A DNA stretch of 64,000 nt from Pseudobdellovibrionaceae bacterium. Its GTDB lineage: Bacteria; Bdellovibrionota; Bdellovibrionia; Bdellovibrionales; Bdellovibrionaceae. Every line of letters begins with the position of its first letter. The first letter of the stretch is position 1. The notes beneath the pieces are model-generated. The model was not told where the DNA came from and searched no databases. It was given only the letters and a program-made list of their open reading frames with translations. The stretch is from the NCBI GenBank assembly GCA_019637955.1, contig JAHBUS010000001.1, positions 372,001-436,000 on the forward strand. Direction: 5' to 3'. Shown here one piece after another: positions 1-7,371 of this stretch. The translations under genes were made by a program, and so were the position numbers.

Positions 1-936
1 GAACCACGCGATGATGTACTTCTTCAGCGCGATTCCAAGGTGCATCCCGAACGAATCGCCGGTGATCACGATGTCGCAGGCGTCGATACTGACCATGCCG
101 TCGCGAATGCCGGCGGACGTCGGGCTCTGAATGACCGCGAGTCCTTGGCCGATTTCGCGGTTGCGCGACTCATCTTCGGGCCCGCCCAAGAGGACCAAGT
201 TGCGGTAGCCCAGATCCAGCAAACGCTGAATCACCTGACGGTGGTACGAAACGGTCCACTTTTTAGCGGGCATCAACGGACCGCAGCCCGTGTTCAGTCC
301 GATCACGGGCTGATCCGGGCGGAGCGCCCACAGACGGCGGCGGGCGGCGCTCTCGGCCGATTCCGATGGCGTGAGCGTCAGGTCGTAGTCGTCCTGCCTG
401 TAAGGCCCCAACTCCAAGGCCTCGTGGATCAATTGGTTCTCGGTTTTTTGATTCACAAAAAATTTGTCGTGATTGCTGAGTCCGAGCTTCCAAAGCGTCT
501 CGGCCGCCGGGGTCGCCGGCAGAATCGCGCCGGTGCGGGCATCACTGGTAAAACCAAAGACCGCATCGGCTTGCGTGATCTTAAGAAGACCCGTCGCCAC
601 CAGCGATTTGTCGACGACGTACGCGACGTCGAATTCGAGCGCGCGCAGCGTGAGCTGGTCTTCAAGCGATGTCGTCAAAACGCGGTCGATCAAGCGGTGG
701 TTTTTGATCACGAGGTGCATGGGTGATTGAGTGACCCAAGTCAAATGCATCGACGGATGCCGGCGCTTCAAAGCCGCGAGCAAGGCCGTCGAACGCACCA
801 CCGCGCCCATCGCGCCCAGATGGATCATCAGCACGCGCAGCTGCGGGCGGTCCTTGGCAGGGCAACTCTCGTCACAAACCTCGCTCTTCCCGCAAGGCTT
901 GTATCCGTTAAAATGGCGGCAATCATGAATGGGCAC
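1..936 (-). CDS. Glycosyltransferase family 9 (heptosyltransferase-like), 3' end outside window
   Basis: Family 9 enzymes transfer heptose or related sugars onto the lipopolysaccharide core at the cytoplasmic face of the inner membrane. The frame is open from a GTG at 934-936 to the window edge, so the C-terminus is missing. An N-terminal Cys-rich segment (HDCRHFNGYKPCGKSEVC, then DESC) precedes the first Rossmann strand (LRVLMIHLGAMGAVVRST). Near the edge, ITGDSFGMHLGIALKK is the conserved donor-site motif of the family. An in-frame TAA lies just upstream, and GTG is the only conventional start available. It follows the DUF3108 lipoprotein gene by about 70 nt and is probably the last visible gene of the lipid A operon. 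The family is clear; the acceptor sugar is not. Confidence 0.85.
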   Translation of the reverse strand, partial: MPIHDCRHFNGYKPCGKSEVCDESCPAKDRPQLRVLMIHLGAMGAVVRSTALLAALKRRHPSMHLTWVTQSPMHLVIKNHRLIDRVLTTSLEDQLTLRALEFDVAYVVDKSLVATGLLKITQADAVFGFTSDARTGAILPATPAAETLWKLGLSNHDKFFVNQKTENQLIHEALELGPYRQDDYDLTLTPSESAESAARRRLWALRPDQPVIGLNTGCGPLMPAKKWTVSYHRQVIQRLLDLGYRNLVLLGGPEDESRNREIGQGLAVIQSPTSAGIRDGMVSIDACDIVITGDSFGMHLGIALKKYIIAWF

Positions 937-1005
937 CTCTTGATTTTAAACGAGGCGCGTGGATTTTGCCGGACGGCGAGGTCCAGGTCAGGTCCAAAGA
1001 CCTGC

Positions 1006-2121
1006 CTATTCGTCTTTTCCGGGATCGATGCTCACGACTTCGGACACCAGAGTTCCGATTTTGATCTTGGATTCGATTCGCAAAATGTACTTGCGGTCGT
1101 CATCACTCAGCCAAATGAAAATATCGCCGACCGGCTTGAAGTTGTTTTTCAACTGAACCTCCGGCTTGATCTTGATGGCATTGAAGTCGCCCGCGTCCGT
1201 CGAAAGCTTTTCTCGCTTGATGGCCTTACCGCGGAAAATCAGATTTTCGCCCGATCCGGCCGTGTCGGCGACGCGGAATGAATTTTCTTTCCCGACTTCC
1301 CAGTTGAACACGCGCATGTAGTAAATCGCCGAGAAGATGTTCTGCGAGTATTCGGGAACTTCGAAGCTCAGCTTCTTTTCTTCGGGACCGTCCTTCTTGG
1401 TGACTTTCTTCTCCCAGTAGTTGGCGGTCTTCTTGTCCCAATCAAAAAGAAAGCGCGCCTCTCGCAGCTGGCCCGACTCTTTGACGTGCAAGGTGAACAC
1501 CGACGGAATCAACGTTTCGAAGTCCACCATCGCCGAAACGTAGTCGTCGACCGAGTAGAACATGTCGAAGACCGAGGCGGTTTTAATCGCGGTGTTGAAG
1601 TGGTAGGACTTGCGGCCATTGACCTGCGCGAAAGGGCGCACGCTCATGGTCAAACGGCCCGCCGTGCTCGAGAAATAACTGACCTCGTGAACGACCTTTT
1701 CGCCCGCGCGGAACGGGTCTTTGATCGGCCGGCGGCCCACAAAGCCCTCTTGGCCTTCGAGTTCCGGTTCGTGCTTGGTCGACACCAAAACGGCCTTGGC
1801 CGTCTCTTTGGCGCCTTTTTTCTTGGCTTCTTTTTTCGGGGCGGGGGGCGGTGTCGGCTTCGCGGCCGCTTTCGCCGGAGTCGGCGATGGGGTGGCGACG
1901 GCCTTGACGGCGCCCGAGTCGGCGGCTGCCGGCGTGGGTGTGGTGGCGGCCTCCTCAGGCGGCTCGTTGGTCTCGATTTTAACCCGGTCGTCGAACTCCG
2001 AGATTTTTTTCATCTCGTCAGACTTGTCGTATTTCAAAAAGCTGGAAGCACAGCCCACGGCGATCAGCGTGGACACGGCCGAGACGGCCAGAATCGCGGA
2101 AGTTTTGATCGATCTCTTCAT
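1006..2121 (-). CDS. DUF3108 lipoprotein
   Basis: Lipoprotein of 371 aa of unknown biochemical role. Start chosen at the ATG giving MKRSIKTSAILAVSAVS with lipobox IAVGC; GGGAG lies 5 nt upstream, and the preceding lpxL-like gene stops 2 nt before it. A frame extending 42 nt further upstream has no support. After the lipobox comes a low-complexity Pro/Ala/Lys linker (about residues 50-120), then a DUF3108-type domain beginning near GRRPIKDPFRAGEKVVHEVSYFS in shorter blocks. Members of this family are periplasmic or outer-membrane associated. Its place at the end of a lipid A operon suggests an envelope job, but no reaction can be assigned. Confidence 0.85.
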   Translation of the reverse strand: MKRSIKTSAILAVSAVSTLIAVGCASSFLKYDKSDEMKKISEFDDRVKIETNEPPEEAATTPTPAAADSGAVKAVATPSPTPAKAAAKPTPPPAPKKEAKKKGAKETAKAVLVSTKHEPELEGQEGFVGRRPIKDPFRAGEKVVHEVSYFSSTAGRLTMSVRPFAQVNGRKSYHFNTAIKTASVFDMFYSVDDYVSAMVDFETLIPSVFTLHVKESGQLREARFLFDWDKKTANYWEKKVTKKDGPEEKKLSFEVPEYSQNIFSAIYYMRVFNWEVGKENSFRVADTAGSGENLIFRGKAIKREKLSTDAGDFNAIKIKPEVQLKNNFKPVGDIFIWLSDDDRKYILRIESKIKIGTLVSEVVSIDPGKDE

Positions 2122-2123
2122 GT

Positions 2124-3002
2124 TCACTCCCATGTTTTCCAGCGGCGGTGGACCCACATCCACTGCTCCGGGTGCCGCAGGATGATCCGCTCGAGCGCCC
2201 GATTGTATTCTGCGGTCATCTGGGCGATTTGTAAATCGCGGTTTTCTTCAGAAATCTGGGGGATCGGCCGGTCAAAATAGATCTGCAGGCGCCCGTCTTT
2301 GTCGGTCACCGTGTAAACCGGCACCACGGGCGAACCCGTTTTGAGCGCGAACAGCGCCAGACCGTAAGCGGTCCCCGTGCGGCGACCGAAAAAGGTCGAA
2401 TCGATGCCGTAGGGTTTTCCCATGAACTGGTCCAAAACGAAGATCACGACTTCGCCCGCATTGACCGCCTTGAGGATCTCGAACGGCGTCTTGCGTCCAT
2501 GGGGATCGATGAATTTGGTTCCCTTCATCTCCCGCACGCCGAACCAAAAATCGTTGAGCCACTTTTGTTTGAACTTTTTCGAAATCAAATGGCACGGAAT
2601 TCCGGCCATCGTCATCATCGCGGTTCCGACATCGCCGTTCCCCAGATGCAACGACAAAAAATAAACGCCTTTGCCTTGAGCGCGCGCGGCCTCGTAGTTT
2701 TCGATGTTATTGAACACCGCCCGCTGCCGAACGCTCTTGGGGCCTAGCTGCGGAAGTTTTAAAAATTCGAGAAAGTTGTAGCCCATCCAGTAAAGGCTCT
2801 CGCGCGCGATGCGCTTTTTTTCTTCTTTCGAAAGGTCCGGAAAAACGATGGTGAGATTGCGGTAAATCGTAAAACGCCGCAGGCGCAGCAAATCCCACCA
2901 TAAAAAACCGAGCGTCCACGCCACCGCTTTTTGCAGCCAACGCGGACACAGGTTCATCCAGAACCCGATGACTTTAGCGAACCAAAGACCGGAGTTTTTC
3001 AA
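2124..3002 (-). CDS. Lipid A late acyltransferase, LpxL/HtrB family
   Basis: Predicted inner-membrane acyltransferase (292 aa) adding a secondary fatty acid to the lipid A precursor. It carries the family HX4D catalytic motif (HLGNGD) at about residue 119 and an N-terminal hydrophobic anchor. The start is a TTG overlapping the end of lpxK by 29 nt; GGGAGAGG sits about 6 nt upstream, which supports it. The next Met is at residue 17. The chain matches the family's usual length of about 300 aa. Tight coupling to lpxK fits a 4'-phosphorylated substrate. LpxL and LpxM/LpxP-type specificity cannot be separated from sequence alone. Confidence 0.9.
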   Translation of the reverse strand: MKNSGLWFAKVIGFWMNLCPRWLQKAVAWTLGFLWWDLLRLRRFTIYRNLTIVFPDLSKEEKKRIARESLYWMGYNFLEFLKLPQLGPKSVRQRAVFNNIENYEAARAQGKGVYFLSLHLGNGDVGTAMMTMAGIPCHLISKKFKQKWLNDFWFGVREMKGTKFIDPHGRKTPFEILKAVNAGEVVIFVLDQFMGKPYGIDSTFFGRRTGTAYGLALFALKTGSPVVPVYTVTDKDGRLQIYFDRPIPQISEENRDLQIAQMTAEYNRALERIILRHPEQWMWVHRRWKTWE

Positions 3003-3957
3003 AAAAAACCTCTCCCGGCGCGATTTGCGCCTCCACCCCCGCCGTGCGCAGGCGCGGGATCAACTCGTCATCCTGAATTTTGACGGCGTCCTTCTCGGTT
3101 GTCACGAGCAGCGCGCGCGGGTCCTGGCTCAAAAACCGCTTGAACTCGGCCACTTCTCTCGCGCCGTAGACCTGGTGATCGGCAAAGCTCCACACCTTTT
3201 GCACCTGCGCGAAGTATTTTTTGCGGGCCTGCTCGGCAAACACGGCCGAGCGCCCCAGGCCCGAGAAAACTCCCAGGGGCACGGCTTCCACCTCGGGCCA
3301 GCGCGTGACGAAAGGCACCTCTTGGACCGGCACGCCCGCCGGTAAGTGCTCGCGGGTGCGGCGCACGAGATCGGGCTCCGCCCAATTCACTTTGGTCAGC
3401 AAAATCACATCCGCGCGCGCCAGGGCCGAGCGGTCCTCGCGGCCTCGGCCCAGCGGCAGCAGTTCGAAGGTCTTCTCGTCACCGGCATCAATCAGGACGA
3501 CATCCAGATCGCGTTCCAGCGCCCAGTGCTGAAAGCCGTCATCGACGATCACGACGTCAAATGGGCCGAAGTCGCGCTCGGCCCACGCCGCGGTCTCGGA
3601 TTTGCGAGGTCCCACAAAAACGCGCACGCCCGGAAGCGAGCGTGCGAGCAAAACCGGTTCGTCGCCATAATAGGCGGCCGCATTGGCGCGCGTGAGATCG
3701 ACTTCGGCCTTTGAAGACACTTGAGCTTTGTAGTTGCGGGACACGATGGCGACGGATTTACCGAGCCGCAGGCACTCGCGGGCCGTCGCCATGACGACCG
3801 GCGTTTTGCCCGTTCCACCCACGGTGAGATTGCCGATGCTGACGACCTTCGCCTTGAGACGCACTTTGCGCAGCCACCCCGAGCGGTACCCCAGCTGCCG
3901 CAGGCCGTTCGCGCCTCCCAGCAAGGAGCCAGCGGCCCGGGAGAGCAGCTTGCTCAC
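2974..3957 (-). CDS. lpxK: Tetraacyldisaccharide 4'-kinase LpxK
   Basis: Phosphorylates the 4' position of the lipid A disaccharide at the inner membrane. The 327-aa protein has the LpxK P-loop VGGTGKTPVV at about residues 46-55, preceded by SIGNLT, and the downstream VDDGFQHWALERD block that is diagnostic of the family. The start is GTG at 3955-3957, sharing GTGA with the lpxB stop. Neighbours are lpxB upstream and the lpxL-like gene downstream. The published lipid A of Bdellovibrio bacteriovorus carries mannose in place of phosphates, so an intact lpxK would imply later dephosphorylation if this strain shares that structure. That is inference. Confidence 0.95.
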   Translation of the reverse strand: MSKLLSRAAGSLLGGANGLRQLGYRSGWLRKVRLKAKVVSIGNLTVGGTGKTPVVMATARECLRLGKSVAIVSRNYKAQVSSKAEVDLTRANAAAYYGDEPVLLARSLPGVRVFVGPRKSETAAWAERDFGPFDVVIVDDGFQHWALERDLDVVLIDAGDEKTFELLPLGRGREDRSALARADVILLTKVNWAEPDLVRRTREHLPAGVPVQEVPFVTRWPEVEAVPLGVFSGLGRSAVFAEQARKKYFAQVQKVWSFADHQVYGAREVAEFKRFLSQDPRALLVTTEKDAVKIQDDELIPRLRTAGVEAQIAPGEVFFEKLRSLVR

Positions 3958-5096
3958 TGAAGATACTCCTCAAGGCTCGCGGCCACGCGCGCGGTCGCCC
4001 CCTTGTCACCCAAGTGTTTCTTCAGGTCGGCAAGATCGTCGCGCACTTTTTGCGCATAGATCGGGTCATCGATGTACCGGCACATCAGTTGAAACAGATC
4101 CTCGACGTTCGCGCCGCCTTGCCAGCGCTCGGGCACGATTTCGCGGCCCGCGATGAGATTCGGAAGACCGAAAAATTTCACGCCGCGAACCAACACCTTG
4201 GCGACAATCCCGGTGAGCCACTTCATCTTGTACATGATGACCATGGGTTTTTCGAGAAGCGCGACCTGGAGGGTCGCCGTGCCCGAAGCGGCCAAGATAA
4301 AATCGGCGAGATGGATCATCTCGAGAGGTTCGTCTTTTTGCATCATCAACGGGAACTTCAGATCCCCGAGCTGATCCTGCAGCTCCTCCTTGGTGCGCGT
4401 GGGCGCCACCATCAAAAGGATGCGGATGTTGGAGTATTTGAGGCACAAACGGCGCGCGATCTCGAGCTGCATCTGAAGATGCTGCTTGATCTCCCCGCGC
4501 CGGCTTCCCGGCATCAAACCGATGACGATCTCGTTTTCTTGAACCCCGCAGCGCGCGCGGTGGGACCGGCGGTACTCGGCGGTGAAATACTTGTCGTTCA
4601 GTTCGTCCAAGACCGGGTGGCCGACGAATTCGAAAGGAACATTTTTCGAGGCGTAGAATTCGCGTTCGAACGGAAACAGCAGCAAAACCTTGCGGCAGTA
4701 CTTTTTGATTTGCTCCACACGGCCTTTGCGCCACGCCCAGACCTGGGGACTGACGTAGTAAACGACCGGGATGCCCATGGCGTGCAATCGTTTCGAGAGC
4801 ATGAGGTTAAACTCAGGATAATCCATGACGACGACGAGCTTGGGACGTCGGCGAGCGGCTTCGGCGACCAGCCGGTTGAAAACCTCTTTGAGGTGCGCGT
4901 ACTGGTCGATGATTTCGCTCACGCCCACGACGGCCATCTCTTCTGATTTTCCGAGACGCTCAAAGCCCAAGGCTTCCATTTCGGGAGAGCCCACGCCGAA
5001 GAAGTGATAATCGCGCTTTTGCTTTTTCCAGAATTCCATCAAGCGGAGCGCGAAAAGACTGCTCGAAGCTTCGGCGGCCACGAACATGATTTCCAT
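3954..5096 (-). CDS. lpxB: Lipid-A-disaccharide synthase LpxB
   Basis: GT19 glycosyltransferase that condenses UDP-diacyl-hexosamine with lipid X to form the beta-1,6 disaccharide. The 380-aa chain opens MEIMFVAAEASSS and contains VVYYVSPQVWAWRKGR (about 118-133) and the GLMPGSRRGEIKQ donor motif (about 197-209), both typical of LpxB. Start set at the ATG at 5094-5096, which overlaps the preceding oxidoreductase stop by one base (TGATG). An upstream extension of the frame lies inside that gene and is not used. Its 3' end overlaps the lpxK GTG. Confidence 0.95.
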   Translation of the reverse strand: MEIMFVAAEASSSLFALRLMEFWKKQKRDYHFFGVGSPEMEALGFERLGKSEEMAVVGVSEIIDQYAHLKEVFNRLVAEAARRRPKLVVVMDYPEFNLMLSKRLHAMGIPVVYYVSPQVWAWRKGRVEQIKKYCRKVLLLFPFEREFYASKNVPFEFVGHPVLDELNDKYFTAEYRRSHRARCGVQENEIVIGLMPGSRRGEIKQHLQMQLEIARRLCLKYSNIRILLMVAPTRTKEELQDQLGDLKFPLMMQKDEPLEMIHLADFILAASGTATLQVALLEKPMVIMYKMKWLTGIVAKVLVRGVKFFGLPNLIAGREIVPERWQGGANVEDLFQLMCRYIDDPIYAQKVRDDLADLKKHLGDKGATARVAASLEEYLQ

Positions 5097-6028
5097 CACT
5101 GCTCCCCGATTCGGTCCATGAGGCGGTGCACCCACTCCATCGCGCGCAGGCCATCAACGCCGGGAACCGCGAGGTTCGGCTCGTGACCGAGCACGGCCTG
5201 CAGATAGGCGCGGGTTTCCGACAAGAGATTGTCGCCTTTGCCCGCGTTCATCGTTTGGATCACGGGAGCTTCGGGATTCTGAAACTGCGCCCATTGCACG
5301 TCGCCGGTCTGCAGATCGCAGAGAACGCTCTCGTGCCCGGCCAAAATACGCAGCGAACGGGTCATCACGGGCGCCACGCGCGACACCGAGACGAGGGCGC
5401 GGCGGCCTCCACCAAATTCGAACACGGCCTGCGCCCAGTCGAGCGACGGCGAGATCAGTTTGCCGCCTTGGGCATCGACCAACTTCAACTCGGTCGGGAC
5501 CAAGGTGCGCAGCAAATCCAAATCATGAATCATCAAGTCATGAATCACGCTCACGTCCGCCCCGCGCGTCTTGTAGGGCGCATGGCGGGAGAGTTCGATC
5601 ACGTGCGGACTCTTGATCAGCTCGCGCGCTTTTTGAAAGGCGGGGTTGAAGCGCTCGCTATGACCCACGCAGAGCTTGAGATTTTTTTGCGCCGCAAGCT
5701 GCAAAAGGATTTCGCTTTCGGCCACGGTCACGGTCATCGGTTTTTCCACATTGCAGTGGATTCCATTTTCCAAGAACAGCTGGGCCATTTCAAAATGGGC
5801 CCGGGTCACGGTGGCGATGGTGACCAGATCGACCTGACCGATCAAATCGCGCGGATTCGAAAAGGCGCGAACGCCCAACTCCGCGCCGACTTTTTCGGCT
5901 TGGTCTTTGAACAAATCGCAAACGCCAACGAGCTCCACGGGGAGCTCGGCTTCAAGTGCTTTGTATTTTTGCGCGTGGAAGCGGCCCAAATAGCCCACTC
6001 CCACAACCGCGGCCCGGAGTTTTTTCAC
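5096..6028 (-). CDS. Gfo/Idh/MocA oxidoreductase between lpxA and lpxB (GnnA-like candidate)
   Basis: NAD(P)-dependent sugar oxidoreductase of 310 aa. The Rossmann motif VVGVGYLGRFHAQKY is at the N-terminus and the EKP catalytic motif (NVEKPMTV) near residue 95. DVSVIHDLMIHDLDLL supplies the conserved C-terminal-domain His/Asp residues. The GTG start shares GTGA with the lpxA stop. In Acidithiobacillus ferrooxidans the Gfo/Idh enzyme GnnA is encoded between lpxA and lpxB and oxidises the 3-OH of UDP-GlcNAc, so that GnnB can install an amino group. No aminotransferase lies beside this copy. GnnA function is inferred from position and family. Confidence 0.85.
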   Translation of the reverse strand: MKKLRAAVVGVGYLGRFHAQKYKALEAELPVELVGVCDLFKDQAEKVGAELGVRAFSNPRDLIGQVDLVTIATVTRAHFEMAQLFLENGIHCNVEKPMTVTVAESEILLQLAAQKNLKLCVGHSERFNPAFQKARELIKSPHVIELSRHAPYKTRGADVSVIHDLMIHDLDLLRTLVPTELKLVDAQGGKLISPSLDWAQAVFEFGGGRRALVSVSRVAPVMTRSLRILAGHESVLCDLQTGDVQWAQFQNPEAPVIQTMNAGKGDNLLSETRAYLQAVLGHEPNLAVPGVDGLRAMEWVHRLMDRIGEQ

Positions 6029-6807
6029 TTCGCGATTCCTCGTTTCGAAGAGCGGATGAAGTTCACGAAGTACTGGATGTTCTCGGACATCTGGCATTTC
6101 GCTTCGATGCGCGCGAGCGCCTCTTCGATCGTGTCGGTCCCCATCAAAACGATGCGGATCGCCCGGTGAACGTTTTCCACCTCTTCGGGACTAAAACCGC
6201 GCCGGGCAAGACCGATCTTATTGGTCGCGCGGCAGACGGCGTAATTTCCCTGAGCCTTGGAGAACGGCAAGATGTCCTTGTTGACGACACTGCAGCCCGC
6301 GATGAACGAGCCCTTCCCGATGCGCGAGAACTGATTAAAGGCGCAAACGCCGCCAATCGTGACGTTGTCCTCGATGACCGTGTGTCCGCCCAAGTTGGTG
6401 TTGTTGGCGATCACCACGTTGTTGTGGATTTCGCAGTCATGACCGACGTGGGTGTAAGCCATCAGGTAGTTGTTGTTGCCGATGCTGGTGACTTTGGTGC
6501 CTTTGGTCGTCGCGATGTTGATGGTCGAGAATTCACGGATGACGTTGTTGTTGCCGATGCGAAGGGTGGTCGCCTCGTTTTTATAACCAATGTCCTGGGG
6601 CGGGCCGCCGATGGCCGAACCCGGAGCCAGGTGGTTGTTCTCGCCGATTTCCACGATCCCGTGGCGAGAGCCCAGGGTGACGTGGCCTTCGACGAACGTG
6701 CCTTTTCCGATCTTCACTCGCCCCTGAATCAAGCAATAGGGGCCGATTTCGACCCCATCGGCGAGTTCAACGTCGCCTTGAATGATACTGGTGGGATGGA
6801 CCTTCAT
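6025..6807 (-). CDS. lpxA: UDP-N-acetylglucosamine acyltransferase LpxA
   Basis: First step of lipid A synthesis: transfer of a 3-hydroxyacyl chain from ACP to the 3 position of the UDP-sugar, in the cytoplasm. The 260-aa protein begins MKVHPTSIIQGDVELADGV and is built of left-handed beta-helix hexapeptide repeats through about residue 190. The catalytic His lies in MAYTHVGHDCEIHNN (about 119-133). The C-terminal helical part contains AIRIVLMGTDTIEEALARIE. It starts 2 nt after the skp/ompH stop. fabZ and lpxD, which often sit between ompH and lpxA in Proteobacteria, are absent here. Confidence 0.96.
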   Translation of the reverse strand: MKVHPTSIIQGDVELADGVEIGPYCLIQGRVKIGKGTFVEGHVTLGSRHGIVEIGENNHLAPGSAIGGPPQDIGYKNEATTLRIGNNNVIREFSTINIATTKGTKVTSIGNNNYLMAYTHVGHDCEIHNNVVIANNTNLGGHTVIEDNVTIGGVCAFNQFSRIGKGSFIAGCSVVNKDILPFSKAQGNYAVCRATNKIGLARRGFSPEEVENVHRAIRIVLMGTDTIEEALARIEAKCQMSENIQYFVNFIRSSKRGIAK

Positions 6808-6809
6808 TC

Positions 6810-7313
6810 TTATTTTTCCTTTTCGAAGGCCTTAACCACGTCGTCCGTCAGATCGACTTCTTTCGAAGCGAACAGAACCGATTGCGTTTTGTTCTCGAGA
6901 ACGAGCGAGAAGCCTTTTTCTTTGGCCACTTTCTCGATCACGCCCTTCATTTTGTTGAGGATGGGCTTCACGAGCTCCTCTTCTTTTTTCTGGATCTCGA
7001 GTTGATTCTCGCCGACGGTTTTCTGGAAGCGCATCATCTCCTCTTGGAGCTCCATTTGCTTCTTGCCGAGAACTTCTTCGGAGAGAACGGACTTTTTCTT
7101 TTCGAGATCTTGGCCCATTTTCTCGATGTCGGCTTTTTTCTTATCGAGCTGAGTTTTGCGCTTTTGGTATTCGCCATCGAGCGACTCTTTGGCTTTTTTG
7201 CCGGCCGCGGTGGCCTGAATTGCTTTTTGAACGTCGACGTAACCGACTTTGCTTTCGGCCATCGAAACGCTGGCGGCCATCAGAACCGTGAGCAGAGCAG
7301 AGACAAACTTCAT
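6810..7313 (-). CDS. OmpH/Skp-family periplasmic chaperone
   Basis: Holdase for unfolded outer-membrane proteins in the periplasm. The 167-aa chain has a signal peptide (MKFVSALLTVLMAASVSMAES), the family's opening strand KVGYVDVQKAIQATAAGKKA, then a long Lys/Glu-rich coiled coil (about residues 40-110) and a return strand GFSLVLENKTQSVLFAS. Length and layout match Skp. It sits between bamA and lpxA, the usual bamA-skp linkage, so assembly factor, chaperone and lipid A genes are probably made together. Confidence 0.93.
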   Translation of the reverse strand: MKFVSALLTVLMAASVSMAESKVGYVDVQKAIQATAAGKKAKESLDGEYQKRKTQLDKKKADIEKMGQDLEKKKSVLSEEVLGKKQMELQEEMMRFQKTVGENQLEIQKKEEELVKPILNKMKGVIEKVAKEKGFSLVLENKTQSVLFASKEVDLTDDVVKAFEKEK

Positions 7314-7371
7314 AGAAACCTATCCTTTCGTTCGTCCAAAGGACGAGCTATTTGCAAAAACGAACTTCAAA

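Noticed and set aside
980-1003. Hairpin AGGTC...GACCT after the DUF3108 gene
   Set aside because: A 5-bp stem overlapping direct repeats with no T-tract; may be chance in GC-rich DNA.
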